A stretch of 42,603 bases of DNA from Antrodiella citrinella (lineage: Eukaryota; Basidiomycota; Agaricomycetes; Polyporales; Steccherinaceae): positions 15,750 through 58,352 of the forward strand of contig SGPM01000163.1 of NCBI GenBank assembly GCA_004802725.1. Direction: 5' to 3'. Within the stretch, counting starts at the first letter, position 1. Every line of letters starts with the position of its first letter. This document shows, piece by piece, positions 21,431 through 32,059 of this stretch. The notes beneath the pieces are model-generated. The model saw nothing but the letters and a program-made list of their open reading frames with translations, did no database searches and was not told the origin of the DNA. Made by a program: the position numbers and the translations under genes.

Positions 21431-22450
21431 ATGGACACCCAACTAGCCAACGTAGATTGCCCTCCCTCTCCGACGGTCACCACCGCCGCAGCGCCCTTCA
21501 ACAAATCCACCGACCTCGTCCTCCGGTCGTCCGACCACGTCGACTTCCATGTGTGGACGGTCATGCTGAAGGAGGCGTCCGCGATGTTCGACGCCATGCT
21601 GAGCATCCCTCAGCCAGCCGCGGACGCGTCACACGACGTCCCCGTCATCCCCGTCACCGAAGACAGCACGACGCTCCGCGGCATACTCGAGTTGTGCTAC
21701 CCCATGGCACCAAGCATCGTCCGCGAGAAGAATCTGGATGCGATGCTGCACATCATCGAGGCCGCGCTCAAGTACAGCATGGAGTGGCCGGTGGCGCTCG
21801 TTGCGCAATCGCTGAAGGAGCTGGCAGGCGACCAGCCGTTGCGCGTGTACGCTATAGCTCAGCGTCACCGGATGCCTGACCTAGCCCAGTTCGCAGCCAG
21901 AGCGACGCTCCGGTATCCTTTCCCAGGCGAGTACTGCTCGGAACTCGAGGACATCACTGGGGGTGCCTACTTCAGGCTCGTCCAGTACCACGAGCGTTGC
22001 GCCAAGGCCCTTGCGAACATCATGCAGAGCTTGCAGTGGATGGGGAGGCGCAGTCAGTATGTATGGTATACCTGCCAGAACCCCAAGTGCAACATGGCTT
22101 CTGGGAGGTACATCTACGACGGATTCGTGCCGAAGATGTGGTGGATCACTTGGTTGGAGAGCGTCCTTTTGGACCTGCGAAAGAAGCCCTGCCGAGAGAC
22201 GGCTGTTGAGCTGAACATCGAGACTGTGTCGCTGAACTTGTCGAGCTGCCCCGGCTGCAAGGCGCGCGCACACATCGATCTGACGAAGTTCAAAGCGGCG
22301 CTGGCAGAAGAGGTGGATAGAAAGTTGTCAACGGTCAGTATTACAATTGCATGCTCCGACTGGAGCGAATTCGAAGTACTCAACTTCTTCGTCGATAGGT
22401 CGAATTGGAGTTTANGTAGCTGTNGAAACCGTTGTGANCTTGAAGACTAA
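21431..22450 (+). CDS. BTB/POZ-domain protein, basidiomycete expansion type
   Basis: ATG at 21431 opens about 339 codons. Residues about 25-140 form a BTB/POZ fold, with STDLVLRSSDHVDFHVWTVM, then LKEASAMFDAMLS, TLRGILELCYP and an all-helical tail ending RVYAIAQRHRMPDLAQFAAR. BTB domains mediate dimerisation and often recruit cullin-3 ubiquitin ligase. The C-terminal half has two Cys pairs (CQNPKCNMAS about 217-226 and CPGCKAR about 273-279) that could bind zinc. Agaricomycetes carry large families of such genes, usually without known roles. The coding sequence is strongly GC-rich compared with its AT-rich surroundings. The 3' end is uncertain: undetermined bases lie near 22416, 22424 and 22438, and a GTCAGT splice donor at about 22336 could end the exon earlier. 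Confidence 0.75.
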   Translation: MDTQLANVDCPPSPTVTTAAAPFNKSTDLVLRSSDHVDFHVWTVMLKEASAMFDAMLSIPQPAADASHDVPVIPVTEDSTTLRGILELCYPMAPSIVREKNLDAMLHIIEAALKYSMEWPVALVAQSLKELAGDQPLRVYAIAQRHRMPDLAQFAARATLRYPFPGEYCSELEDITGGAYFRLVQYHERCAKALANIMQSLQWMGRRSQYVWYTCQNPKCNMASGRYIYDGFVPKMWWITWLESVLLDLRKKPCRETAVELNIETVSLNLSSCPGCKARAHIDLTKFKAALAEEVDRKLSTVSITIACSDWSEFEVLNFFVDRSNWSLXSCXNRCXLED

Positions 22451-22591
22451 GTGTAAATATTCTGTTGTACTCATACCGCTTGGTTCCGATTACGAAGTCG
22501 AATTGCTATCGCTGTCATTCGTCATGCTCCAATTTCTGTCGGCATATAGGTGACGATGCGCCGAGATGTGAGTCAAAAGTTAGGCTCAGAT

Positions 22592-22624
22592 CAAGCCCCT
22601 CACACGGAACGTGAGAGGGGCTTG
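22592..22624. repeat. Inverted repeat / hairpin after the BTB gene
   Basis: The arms CAAGCCCCTCAC and GTGAGAGGGGCTTG pair with one 2-nt bulge across a short ACGGAAC-type loop. It lies about 140 bp past the BTB stop codon, so it may be in the 3' UTR or a transcription-end structure. Confidence 0.75.
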
Positions 22625-22851
22625 TCGCAAAGTAGGGCTTTTGATAGGGACATGTTTTGATAGAAAAATTACTTATAAGTCATAGTCCGACATTGTTACG
22701 AGTAAGATCGTAGTCTATTCAACTTGATCTCATCATCAATGCATGGACCGACCACGCGCTGTACATGCTGGCACATACTTACACCAATTCACCTCACACT
22801 CGCAGTACCCGTGTTGAAGTTGGGCTATTGCGCAATGTTCAACTAGACCGA

Positions 22852-22872
22852 GCAGCACTGCTGCAGTGCTGC
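22852..22872. repeat. 21-bp perfect odd palindrome
   Basis: GCAGCACTGC-T-GCAGTGCTGC has 10-bp arms around one central base. A shorter GCAGTG-A-CACTGC palindrome follows within 40 bp. It is a possible protein-binding site or cruciform. Confidence 0.7.
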
Positions 22873-23633
22873 AGGGATGCTCAGCGAGTTAGCCGCAGTG
22901 ACACTGCGACAGTCACGGTGCGCTGATGGCCCCAACAAGGAGGATCTTGAAAACTCGAACACACTCGGGCCATTCCAAGTTCAAAGTATGTAAACTATGA
23001 AGTACCAGTAGCACCAGGAGACATCAAACATAGTTGACTTGTGTTGTAAATCTGGCACGCCGCGCTCAATGGGGGATGGAAAACACGAAAAGGTGAATTA
23101 TGAGTAGCTACGACAACTACTAAATACAGTACGTATAGACATGTGAAAAGAGAGATCTGACAAACAAAAGGGGTTCCAAGAGTGGCGGAAAAGACACAAA
23201 AGTAATGATAAAATGTAGGCGAAGATGAAGGAATACCATACGAAGAATAGGCGATCACCAATGATCGGGTCTGGACAGAGAATGGAATCCCTAAATTACA
23301 ACAACTTGGACAGTGGGCTGCAGTAGGACTGACAATGGTGCGGGAATGTTCGTTGCATCGAAAATCCTCACACTGAACTTGGTAGTACTACATTTCCGAG
23401 TTACGCTCGTCGTGGGCAGTAGTAGCCTTTAATATGTGCCGGATAGACCTCACGTATACATGATTGAGCTTGAAGCTTGAAGCCAAGCACCAAGCACTAA
23501 GTACACCGACTGGACGAGTACATTGATAGACTTTGGCTTAGTATGAGGTAAGAGATGATTGTATGGTGATAAGAAATTTGATGGTAACAAATTTGTATCA
23601 AGACATGTGTCTATCACAATGCCTACCTTGCGA

Positions 23634-23669
23634 CAAGACCCTCCACGGCTGCGCGGGTGGAGGGTCTTG
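23634..23669. repeat. Perfect 13-bp-stem hairpin
   Basis: CAAGACCCTCCAC and GTGGAGGGTCTTG pair without mismatch around a 10-nt GC-rich loop, inside AT-rich sequence. The arm ends (CAAG..CCCTC / GAGGG..CTTG) match those of the hairpin at 22592. Confidence 0.8.
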
Positions 23670-24175
23670 ATATGAGACTAAGCATAGCGGAATAAAGCGC
23701 GATGCCAAAAGTGTGTATATCGTTTCATATTACTTTGTTTTGTTCATACTTATACGTACCGTAATAGGTGACTGATGACACATATTTGTGCCAAATATTC
23801 CCCGATGCCAAAGGTTGTCTTTGACGTCGTGAAATAGCGACACGGAATCCTGGCTTCCGATCACAAAAAACATTGTGTGACAGGTTTCATTTCACATCCC
23901 TTTCTTCGGGCGGTGACGTAGGAGTATAGGCATGCTAAAGGCAAAACGTCACACTATGTAAAAGGAAACATTAGTCGTAGAGATATGTCAGTGAAAGACA
24001 TATAAGATAACATGAGAACAAATCAGTACGTAATGAAAGCCCGGACTCAGGTGAAAATGGAGGACCCCCGACAACTGCGGTTGAAGCCTGGGTCCAAATG
24101 TTCAAGAGCTGACCGCTTACACGTCTGGGTCAGGGCATGAAATTGGACAAATATGTCCGAAAAACGACCAGGGCT

Positions 24176-24250
24176 CGCGGCTTCGCCGCTCGCCCGTCCG
24201 GGTACCAGTCGCAGGCTTATCGTGATTTTTTTTTGTCCGGGTTCCAGACT
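24176..24250. repeat. GC hairpin and duplicated 15-mer, possible repeat remnant
   Basis: GCGGC-TTC-GCCGC (24177-24189) is a perfect small hairpin. Downstream, GTCCGGGTACCAGTC (24196-24210) and GTCCGGGTTCCAGAC (24235-24249) differ at two positions. Such GC-rich islands in AT-rich DNA are often pieces of dispersed elements. Confidence 0.35.
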
Positions 24251-24819
24251 TAGGCATCTCATAGATAGAAATCCGTCCGGATGGTGTGGTCAGGGCCTCA
24301 GATTTCGGTGTATACAGAGACTGGCTCATGTAATTCAGGCTAATACATGTCTATGGACGTATAGAAAGGGATATCGAGGGCTCTGTGGTAAGAAAATGAT
24401 ATATACGGACGATGCTCATGCTACTCCTCGTCAGATTGGGCCCCCACTTTAACACCCTTTCTCCGCGCCTTCATCAATGAGGTGACCGCGGAGTTGATGT
24501 TCTGCGTATCCCCTGCGTAAGTGTTGTAAATGATTCCAGATGAGCGGTTGAGGTGTAAGATCTTCTGGTCTTGGCTGAGACATCAGGAAAAACCTCCCTC
24601 GGTAATCCATCCGTTTTTCATCATGAATTATTGAGGTGGTCCATAACACCGGCGTGAATGGTGTACTTTCAATAAGTTGCGAGAACGAGTCTAAACTAGT
24701 ATAAAATGTTCATATTCATGTCCAATGTTCAGACCGTTATACGGGAAATTAAGAATTACTTGTAACTGAGCATGAATCCCAAGTCTGATCGAGTCGAGAC
24801 ATAAAGAGGTATAACAAAC

Positions 24820-27800
24820 TCAATGTATTGTATGATATGCATGTCTGTCTGAGAATGAGTCTACATAGAATGCGCCAGCTCTATCGAGAACATTGCCGCT
24901 GGTCCACTCCCGGTTGACAATCGGTCCAAACACAGGAAATAGATAAACACTGCGGCGTATACTACGGAGTCCAATGATCGAAGCCAAGCGGTCATCATTG
25001 CGAACAACTCTCTTGATCTTGAACATCCTATGGTTTGGATCGGGTACCGTGAACGCAGTGAACCATTCGACATAGGCAAGATAGCGAGGTGGAGGTTGAT
25101 TGGCCGTGTAAAAGAGCGAAGCTGCTCGAGGTGGTAAGGTAAATATAACGCGTACTTGCGCAACGCGGTATCCTAGCGCAAACAAGTCAGTCACATGTTC
25201 GATTCGTAGGCCAGAATGACATGAGACTTACCCGCTACACCACTATACCCCCCATGGCCGTCGTTGATGAAGGCCGTGTCGAATTGACCGTCCACAGGTT
25301 GGCCCCGTTTGTTTCGGCGTGATGGAGTTGCATGTATCACGTCAAACTCGTTAGAGGCAAGATGATGGTGGTCGGGATCACCGAGCCAAAATTTGGCCTT
25401 ATGGTAGACAGGAACTGAGCTATTGACAGTGGGGCATGAGCATATAGTAAAATCAGCGAATAAAACCGGAAACACTCACGCAAATGGAAAGACAACATCG
25501 GCAGCCTTGTTCTCGATCTGCGCAGGAGTGAGCGTAGGCTCGCAATGCTGGACCGTGAACCGCGCAAGCGCATCAATGAAAAATTGTGCGCCATAGTCAG
25601 TGCCAAGTTTGTCGAAATGGACCGACTTCTTCGACGGGTGCTTCGTCATCTTCACGCGATCGGGCGGCTGCTCAGAGACGAGATGGGAGGTGAGTGTACG
25701 TGGTTGACCTGCAAGACACCATAAGATGTATTTGCCGTGGCGGAAGATCTTCTCGCGCCGTTCCAACCATCGTGTCATTTGGGGAAATTCGTCCTTCGTG
25801 TTGGTAGCTTCGTAGGCATCCTTTGCTAGGTCAATGTGGAGGCGTTCTGTATACTCTGTGTTGAAGTTGTCCGTAGTACCAAGCCGCTCAATGAGGTACA
25901 CGTAGTGTCGCAGGAAGTGGAGTTTGGGGATGTTCCACGCAGTGCGTATCCCAAGATCTATGAATATGACCTTATTTGCATGAAAGCGATTGAGAGCGTC
26001 AGTAAGATGCGCGAGAGTGTCCTTGGTATGTACCGGATACTGGGCAAGATAGAGGAAATCGAGCAAAGCTCGCACTGCACGAACGAGCCGGACAGAAGAC
26101 ATCCCATCAGGCAGGGGCATATCCGCGACGAGTCCAAGGAGAATGCGAGCAATGTCGGCGTGCTCGCGTCCAGTGAGCTGATACAGCGACGTGATGCCTT
26201 TTGTGAATACGCGAACATGGTGGCCACGAGGAAGGCGGCGACACCTTGCATCGATCTCGGCTTGGCTATAGGCAGTCTTGACCCACGTAACGAGGTGCTT
26301 GATTACGCCTTGGTGTAGCTGATGCAAAACGTCGGGCGTGATTGACTTGTAGGGATTCGCGTAAGGAAGGTGTTGCCAGTAGGGACCTGGCTGGATAGGT
26401 TTGATGCCAACAGCTTTGCACGCTTGAGCACGGGCGAAAGGATCGGCGACCTCCAAAGCAGCGAGCACAGCTTCGAGATGACGGAATGGATGGGTAGCTG
26501 CGTGATCCCCGAGTTCCTTTGCAGGGACTGTGCAGCACGCACACTCACCCGTCTTGACCCCTGTGACAAGCACTTGCTCGGGATAGTCGCCAATGTGCGC
26601 CGCAAAGATTGGATGACAGTGTCGAACGACACCATCACCACTCGTCATCTGCACGCCATCCTCACCTGCTCTCTGAAGCGACTGCAAAACCCTCTCCATG
26701 CACCCGTGAAAAAGATTCGCAACAGCCCGTCGACGAGCAGCCGCGACCGGGATGTGTTCCAGCTTGCTCGTGGGGAGGTACGCCAAGAGGATCTGTCCTT
26801 GGAGGGATGGCTTGCGACGAACACCTTTAGGAATATTGCCAAGGGTCATGTACACCGGATACGCGGACTTCCCCTTGAACTTCGTAAGGCGAGTCTTGTC
26901 AGACGATATGATGACGGGAATGATTGTGGTACCAGGAGGGCCAGCTTCCCTCACCGCGAGATCGTCGCTATCGTCGGTTTTCTTCTTCATGTCTTCCTCG
27001 ATGTTTCGCTAGAAGCTCGAGTGAGCATGCAGCAATAAGATAGATAAACTTAGAACTTACTTGGGTGTCCCACCACCACTTGCCCGTGTGCATGTCGTGG
27101 TACATCCTCATTGTCTCATCCGCATCCGTGTAGTGACGCTCAGGCTTGAATATGAGGTCTGCAGCGAGGTTCGGATCACCATAGAGGGCTTTGACACATT
27201 CAAGAGCGTCCCGGTAATACAAATCAAATGCTTCGCCTCCAACGATGACCTCTTTGCAGCGAAATGGAGGGCGACCAGCGGGCAAATCATCAATGATCTT
27301 GTTGAGCTCGCGTGAATTCTTGAACGAGAGGTGTAGATCTTCGGCAACCTATGGAGAGATAGTCAATAGCATATCATACAGGTGAGCTCAACCACGCACA
27401 CCATCAAGCTTGAGAAGCTCGTCGAGAGCCGTTGACGATGGACCGCGCAGTTTCGCCCAGCGAGCGATCAGCCATTCGCGTTCGGACGGAAATGGTGCGT
27501 ATGGGTTGTTGACCATGTTCGTCCCATACGATGCAAATGGCCCGTCAGCTTGTCGCGTTGGTTTACCGGCAAGCTGAGACGGGTACTGCTTGACATAAAT
27601 GTCTTGCCGAAGGGCGTCCTCAACGTGCTGACGTCCTTGAGGGTTGGGAATTGGCTCCTCGACCTCTAGAAGCGGAGCAGGAGCTGCTGCAGGAGCGTGG
27701 TTAGGTATTGGGGCAGGGGCTTCCCAGGGGTGGATATCTTCATACTGCAGGTTGTCGTCATCCTCCTCGTCCCCTGACGAGACTGGCAGCACATCTCCTT

Positions 27801-28062
27801 CATCTTCGTCATCATCTCCCTCACCCAAGGGAATGTCGTCGCCGAAACATATCTCAATGTCGGGTTCGACATCATCCTCATCCACCTCCATCTCCTCCTC
27901 CTCCTCCTCCTCGCCGTCCATAGTGTCATTGTCAAAAATGCCAGGCATGGCCGCTAAGAGGTTGTTGTATTCCGCTTTGCAGGCTGGCTGTGCCGATTGT
28001 CGCTGATGGCTGGACAAGCCTCCAAACGTGAAATCACGATGGCAGCCGTTGCATCGAGGCAT
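24820..28062 (-). CDS. Plavaka-type (KDZ superfamily) DNA transposase
   Basis: Five exons join in phase: 28062-27400, 27348-27061, 27008-25480, 25419-25232 and 25172-24820, giving 1006 residues without stops. The N-terminus (MPRCNGCHRDFTFGGLSSHQ) carries a C2H2-like zinc-finger start. A long Glu/Asp-rich stretch and a Pro/Ala linker follow, then NNPYAPFPSEREWLIARWAK, typical of Plavaka proteins. The core reads HTGKWWWDTQ, IIPVIISSDKTRLT, GKSAYPVYMTLGNIPK, TPDVLHQLHQGVIKHLVTW and YTERLHIDLAKDAYEATNTK. These motifs belong to the basidiomycete Plavaka family of cut-and-paste transposons, with an RNase H-like core. The C-terminus (GAFYVDSFSDRHAYHTIH) matches the usual end. The frame looks intact, so the element may be recent. 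I started at the ATG before PRCN. An in-frame ATG also lies at 28173. Confidence 0.88.
24820..28062 (-). mobile_element. Plavaka-like DNA transposon, minimum extent
   Basis: Only the transposase gene defines this element. I searched both flanks by eye for terminal inverted repeats and flanking target duplications and found no convincing pair, so the true ends, probably within 24000-24800 and 28100-28640, are unknown. The GC islands near 24.2 kb may belong to it. Confidence 0.6.
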
Positions 28063-28820
28063 CACGGAAGGAGGGGTGATCGAGAGGGAGCTACGGCAGA
28101 AGTGGGGAGAAGTCGACGAGTTCAACAAAAGATTCGCTGGAGACTGTGACAAAACTGCTTTCAGCAATGTCATACAAGGCTAGTACAAACTCCAGAACTG
28201 CTTACCGATGTTGAAACAGGGCAGATATTGACGAGAAGGTGTGGTGCTCGCGGGAGGCCTGGCGAAACTTTAAATTGTGTCGAGACTGGTCCAACCGACT
28301 CCAACCGACTCCAACGGTGCAATGAGATCGAAAAACTGGGAATCTGTTGCTCCAAACGTATATATTCTGTTCAGGACCTTGCAAAAAATCGAAATGCGCA
28401 GCAGTGTGTTGAAAAAACGAGGATGTTGCGAGGATGTCGACCGAGACTAAGAAGACTAAAAAATCCGACAAGGTGGTGTTGAAGAGAGCAGCTGATGCGA
28501 CAACTTGGTTGCTTGAGGCCAGATTGAGACGACCAGAAGCGGTCAGAAGTCCTCAGACATGGGGTCCGAGCGGTCTCTGAAAAGGACCTTCGCCGTTTAC
28601 GAGTACTATTAGAAGGAGGCACGTCAGTCTCAAAACTTCACCACTTTCCTTTCTTCACTTACTTTTTGTCTGTTCTCGACCGGCTTTCTTGCATTGTCGT
28701 CATCTCACTTTCTTTTTTCCCTCCACCTCTCTACCACCTTTCTCGTTTCGCGTCCATAGCCGCCGTCATCTCGCCATTTCTGTTCCTTGTCTTGACCTTC
28801 GAGATTCTATCGCCCTTGCC
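28063..28820. other. Region between the transposase and the DUF6532 gene
   Basis: This holds the upstream part of the transposon and the promoter of the divergent DUF6532-type gene. A short tandem repeat of CCAACCGACT (2.5 copies, 28291-28315) lies here. A pyrimidine-rich tract (about 28640-28760) precedes the start at 28821, typical of agaricomycete promoters. Confidence 0.5.
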
Positions 28821-31432
28821 ATGCCATCTAAAGTCAAGACTGCCAAGACCAAGAAGGCCCCCGCTCTGACCAAACAAGAGCGCAAGGTCCGCCAGGACGC
28901 TGCAGACGCAGAATTGATAGCTGCCGCAGATGGTGAGTACTTGTTTGCACGTGTTTGTCGTTCGACTCACATTAAGTGGTGGCGACACGTCACTCGTTGT
29001 GTCTTTGCAGGTCCTCGTCGTGCCAAACAGTCTGCTCTAGCAAAGAAAGGTTAGTCGTCGTTCGTTCTCATAGTAACTCGGACTTACTTACAGTTCAAAA
29101 AGTTTGGCTTGATGATGCTAGCTCAACAAGGCGCAAACACGCTCCCTCCGTTGGCGACGAGGACTCGCAGCTCCCAGCATCGAAGAGATCCAAGACGCAG
29201 GCTGAAGACCTCAATGTCGTGAAGGAATCGAAGGACGATCGTGGCAGCAAGTCGAAGGCGCGTGCACGTGAGTCGTTCATGCTAGGCTACATCGCACACC
29301 AGCTCACGCTTGTTGTTTGTTGTTTACTTGCCACCTCACCATTTCGTTCCTCGTGCTTCTCCTTTCCTTTTCGTTCTCCCTTGTTATCTGTATATTCCAC
29401 AACTCCTGAAGCTGTCAAGAATGGGAGAGTTCCAGGTCAGTCACAACAACTTGATCTGTTTTCACTCTCGTCACTCACCTGTACCGCAGCTCCAAAGCGT
29501 CGCCCTGTCTTGCGGGACGAATCCGACGAGGACGACGAGGAGATGAGCGGCAGTGACCAGCAGGGTAAGCAAACTTGTCTGTGTCGTACTTTGTCTGCTC
29601 GCTGACCGTGTAATGTGTGCGCAGACCCTGTTCCTGTGAAGTCCAAGCCCTCGATCAAAGTCAGTTATTTCCCGCTCTTTGTATATGCGAATGCTCACTA
29701 CAGGGCATGTCATTCTTAGCCTGCCATCGCTATGGACGAAGACGATTCCGAGGAGGAAGAGGAGGTGGATCAGCTGGACTCCGACGCGTGTCGTACGGCT
29801 TCAGAAGGCGAGGAAGAGGAGGAGGATGACGACGATGAAGAGGAGGAAGTCGACACAAAGGCTCGCGTTTCTAACACCCTCACTCAGGAGGTGCGTATCT
29901 CATTATTCGTCACTCATATGTGCACCCATCTATAATTCAGATGCCTGTCTGGAACGAGCTGCGGGAAGACACTCCTCTGCCTGAGGTCTTCGCCGATGGT
30001 GACTACTACGACGCGCCGACCCCACCACCGCGCAAGAAAGCTGTGAAGCCGATCATCAACACCACACCCATTCCCGCTCCAAAGCCAGCGCAGGTCGTCA
30101 AGGCCAGGGCTAAGGCTTTGCCGACAACGTCTCGTCGAGAGGCGAAGCGGAAGCTTGAGGTATGTATCGTTATTATTGCAAGTCTCTGTCTAACTTTTCG
30201 TCCCAGGCCCCCATCATCAGTGACGACGAATGCACCACCTTGTCAGACCCTCTCGAGCAGGACCCCCCTGGTATCAACACTGGAAACAACGGCAAGAACA
30301 TTGGGCCCGTAACCTACCCTGTGTGGACCGACTTGGTTTTCAATAACCGCGGAACTACCAACTTGACTCCTCAACACCCCAGCATCCGTCACATCATCAA
30401 GGACGCGATCTCTCAGGTAGAACAAGACTGCGCTTTCGTAACTCCGTTTCCCGAGATCCAGAACAAGAATGGCTATCTCGGTGGTACCATTGTGCATGCC
30501 GCGAAGGCTCGCAAGGCCCACCAAAAGCTTCTGGAGCGCATTCTAAATGATCCAGGCTATCTTCACGCCATGATTAGCCATGTGAGTTAATATTTGTACT
30601 ACGTGCTTATGTTCTAATATCCTCCCACAGCCATCCAATCGTGTCAGTCACTGTCGCGGTGACCTCAAGGAAATCGTCGCCTCACGTCTTCCACTCATGT
30701 TCGATTTCATCCCTGTGCTCTCAGGCATTGCACGCCCTCCCGACGTTGTCAAGCCCATGGTAGCTAACCTACTCCAAGGTCGGAAGTTCATCTACCCTTT
30801 GCAGAGGTCCGAGAACATTGACGGTACTCCTACGGTACGCTCTCAATTATCCTTATTCTCGAAATCACATTTTCAGTATAGTCAACACTCTACAGCTTCG
30901 TCCTTTCAAGACGCAACCCTACCAGGCCCCTCTCATCATTCAAGTTCTCCATGGTGCATACTTTGGAACCAAGGGTGCGGGAACCCTCCACGCACATCTG
31001 CTCAAGTCTTCGATAGCCGACAAGCCAACAGAGCTCGAGCTGCCGGTCTCTATGTTGGCTATGGTTGTCACAACCGTGAGTCTGAGATCTTAGTACTCTG
31101 ACTGCTGAAACTGACTTGCGTATTTACTAGATCCATGCTTGTTTAATCTCGTGGAAGACGGGGACCTATATCACTTCCGCTTTCAACGTCGACGCTGGTG
31201 CCAAGCACTACACGGAGACTCTCGGGAAACTCAATGACACTCTCAAAGAAGCTGGTCCTGCCAAGGCACATCGGATGCTTACCAACCTCTTGACGTCTAC
31301 ACTGTATGTATATCTATCTGGATGTCTTCTAGCCTCTGATTCACGCCTTCTAGGGATTGTACCCCCTTTGGGAACCCATCTGCGGCTTTGGACGACGATG
31401 AGGAGGTTGATTTCGCCAATATGCCGGAGTGA
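28821..31432 (+). CDS. DUF6532-type protein with acidic disordered N-terminus
   Basis: Thirteen exons join in phase: 28821-28932, 29011-29049, 29094-29267, 29412-29435, 29490-29564, 29625-29659, 29720-29890, 29941-30159, 30207-30581, 30631-30834, 30896-31075, 31131-31303 and 31354-31432, giving 619 residues. The first half is Lys-rich, then strongly Glu/Asp-rich (residues about 155-210), and encoded by several very short exons (24, 35 and 39 nt). The C-terminal half (about 290-600) has the pattern of DUF6532, a domain abundant in agaricomycetes: a helical region with FVTPFPEIQNKNGYLGGTIV, then LIIQVLHGAYFGTKGAG, and the closing MLAMVVTTIHACLISWKTG. Its function is unknown. The charged N-terminus suggests a nuclear or chromatin location. 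It sits divergently next to the transposon. Exon 4 (24 nt) is the least certain. Confidence 0.8.
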
Positions 31433-32059
31433 TCTTCGCGCCACTGACTGTTGGTGACGCGGTGATGTGTTGCAGTTTCATGCGTGTATATTCTTTCGGT
31501 CACTTCCTGTACCTTCGTTGTCTCGATAGGTCGTTCCTGTCAGACGTCGTATGCTCAGCTAATCCTGCTCTGGGTGGCAGTGTTGATTCATGAATAGCGT
31601 AGACACTCTTTATTGTGACTGATAGTAATTGGCGTGGACTGGTTATGAATGATATGTTCGGATTCCGTCTTTTATTGTGCGTTATATGGTCGGCTTTCAG
31701 ATTGAATCTTGGCCACAAGATGATATGATGAAGGTATAATGTCACGTACTACTGTGCGTCGTAGATGTACTTCGTGCATTTTACGGTAGAATCCTGCATG
31801 ACTCCCTTGTATTTATGATGGTAGTACAAGTAATCAGAGCTAAATCATAGAAATTCGAGGTGATTTATTCATAAAGCTCATAACATTATTGGTACCCTTT
31901 CTAACTCAATATAATGTCATAATGGGTCTAATTCAGCGGATTTATGACAATTGTTCGTGATCCTACACTATTACTGAGGGAGGTTTTTGCTGATGGGTAA
32001 GGTTCACCCTCCCACCCTTCCACCCTACACATACACCTTTTCACCCCACCCATCCAGCC
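31433..32059. other. Convergent intergenic region; no gene seen
   Basis: This lies between the stop codons of the DUF6532 gene (+) and the HMG-box gene (-). It is AT-rich and presumably holds both 3' UTRs. The frame at 31500-31745 shows no features. Confidence 0.5.

Larger units (their letters stand above)
22451..24819. other. AT-rich intergenic region with hairpins; no gene seen
   Basis: About 2.4 kb is mostly AT-rich and shows no convincing gene. Two strong hairpins (22592-22624 and 23634-23669) and an odd-length palindrome (22852-22872) stand out. Near 24176-24250 a GC hairpin and two near-identical 15-mers suggest remnants of a repeat. A minus-strand frame at 24449-24649 looks weakly coding but has no partner exons. 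Confidence 0.5.

Noticed and set aside
24449..24649. Minus-strand frame near the transposon 3' side
   Set aside because: Looks mildly coding, but there is no known motif and no splice link to the transposase, which already ends properly at 24820.
24000..28640. Terminal inverted repeats for the Plavaka-like element
   Set aside because: Only a shared CTGACCGCTT piece was seen between the flanks (about 24109 and the complement near 28535). That is too short and poorly placed to be called a TIR.
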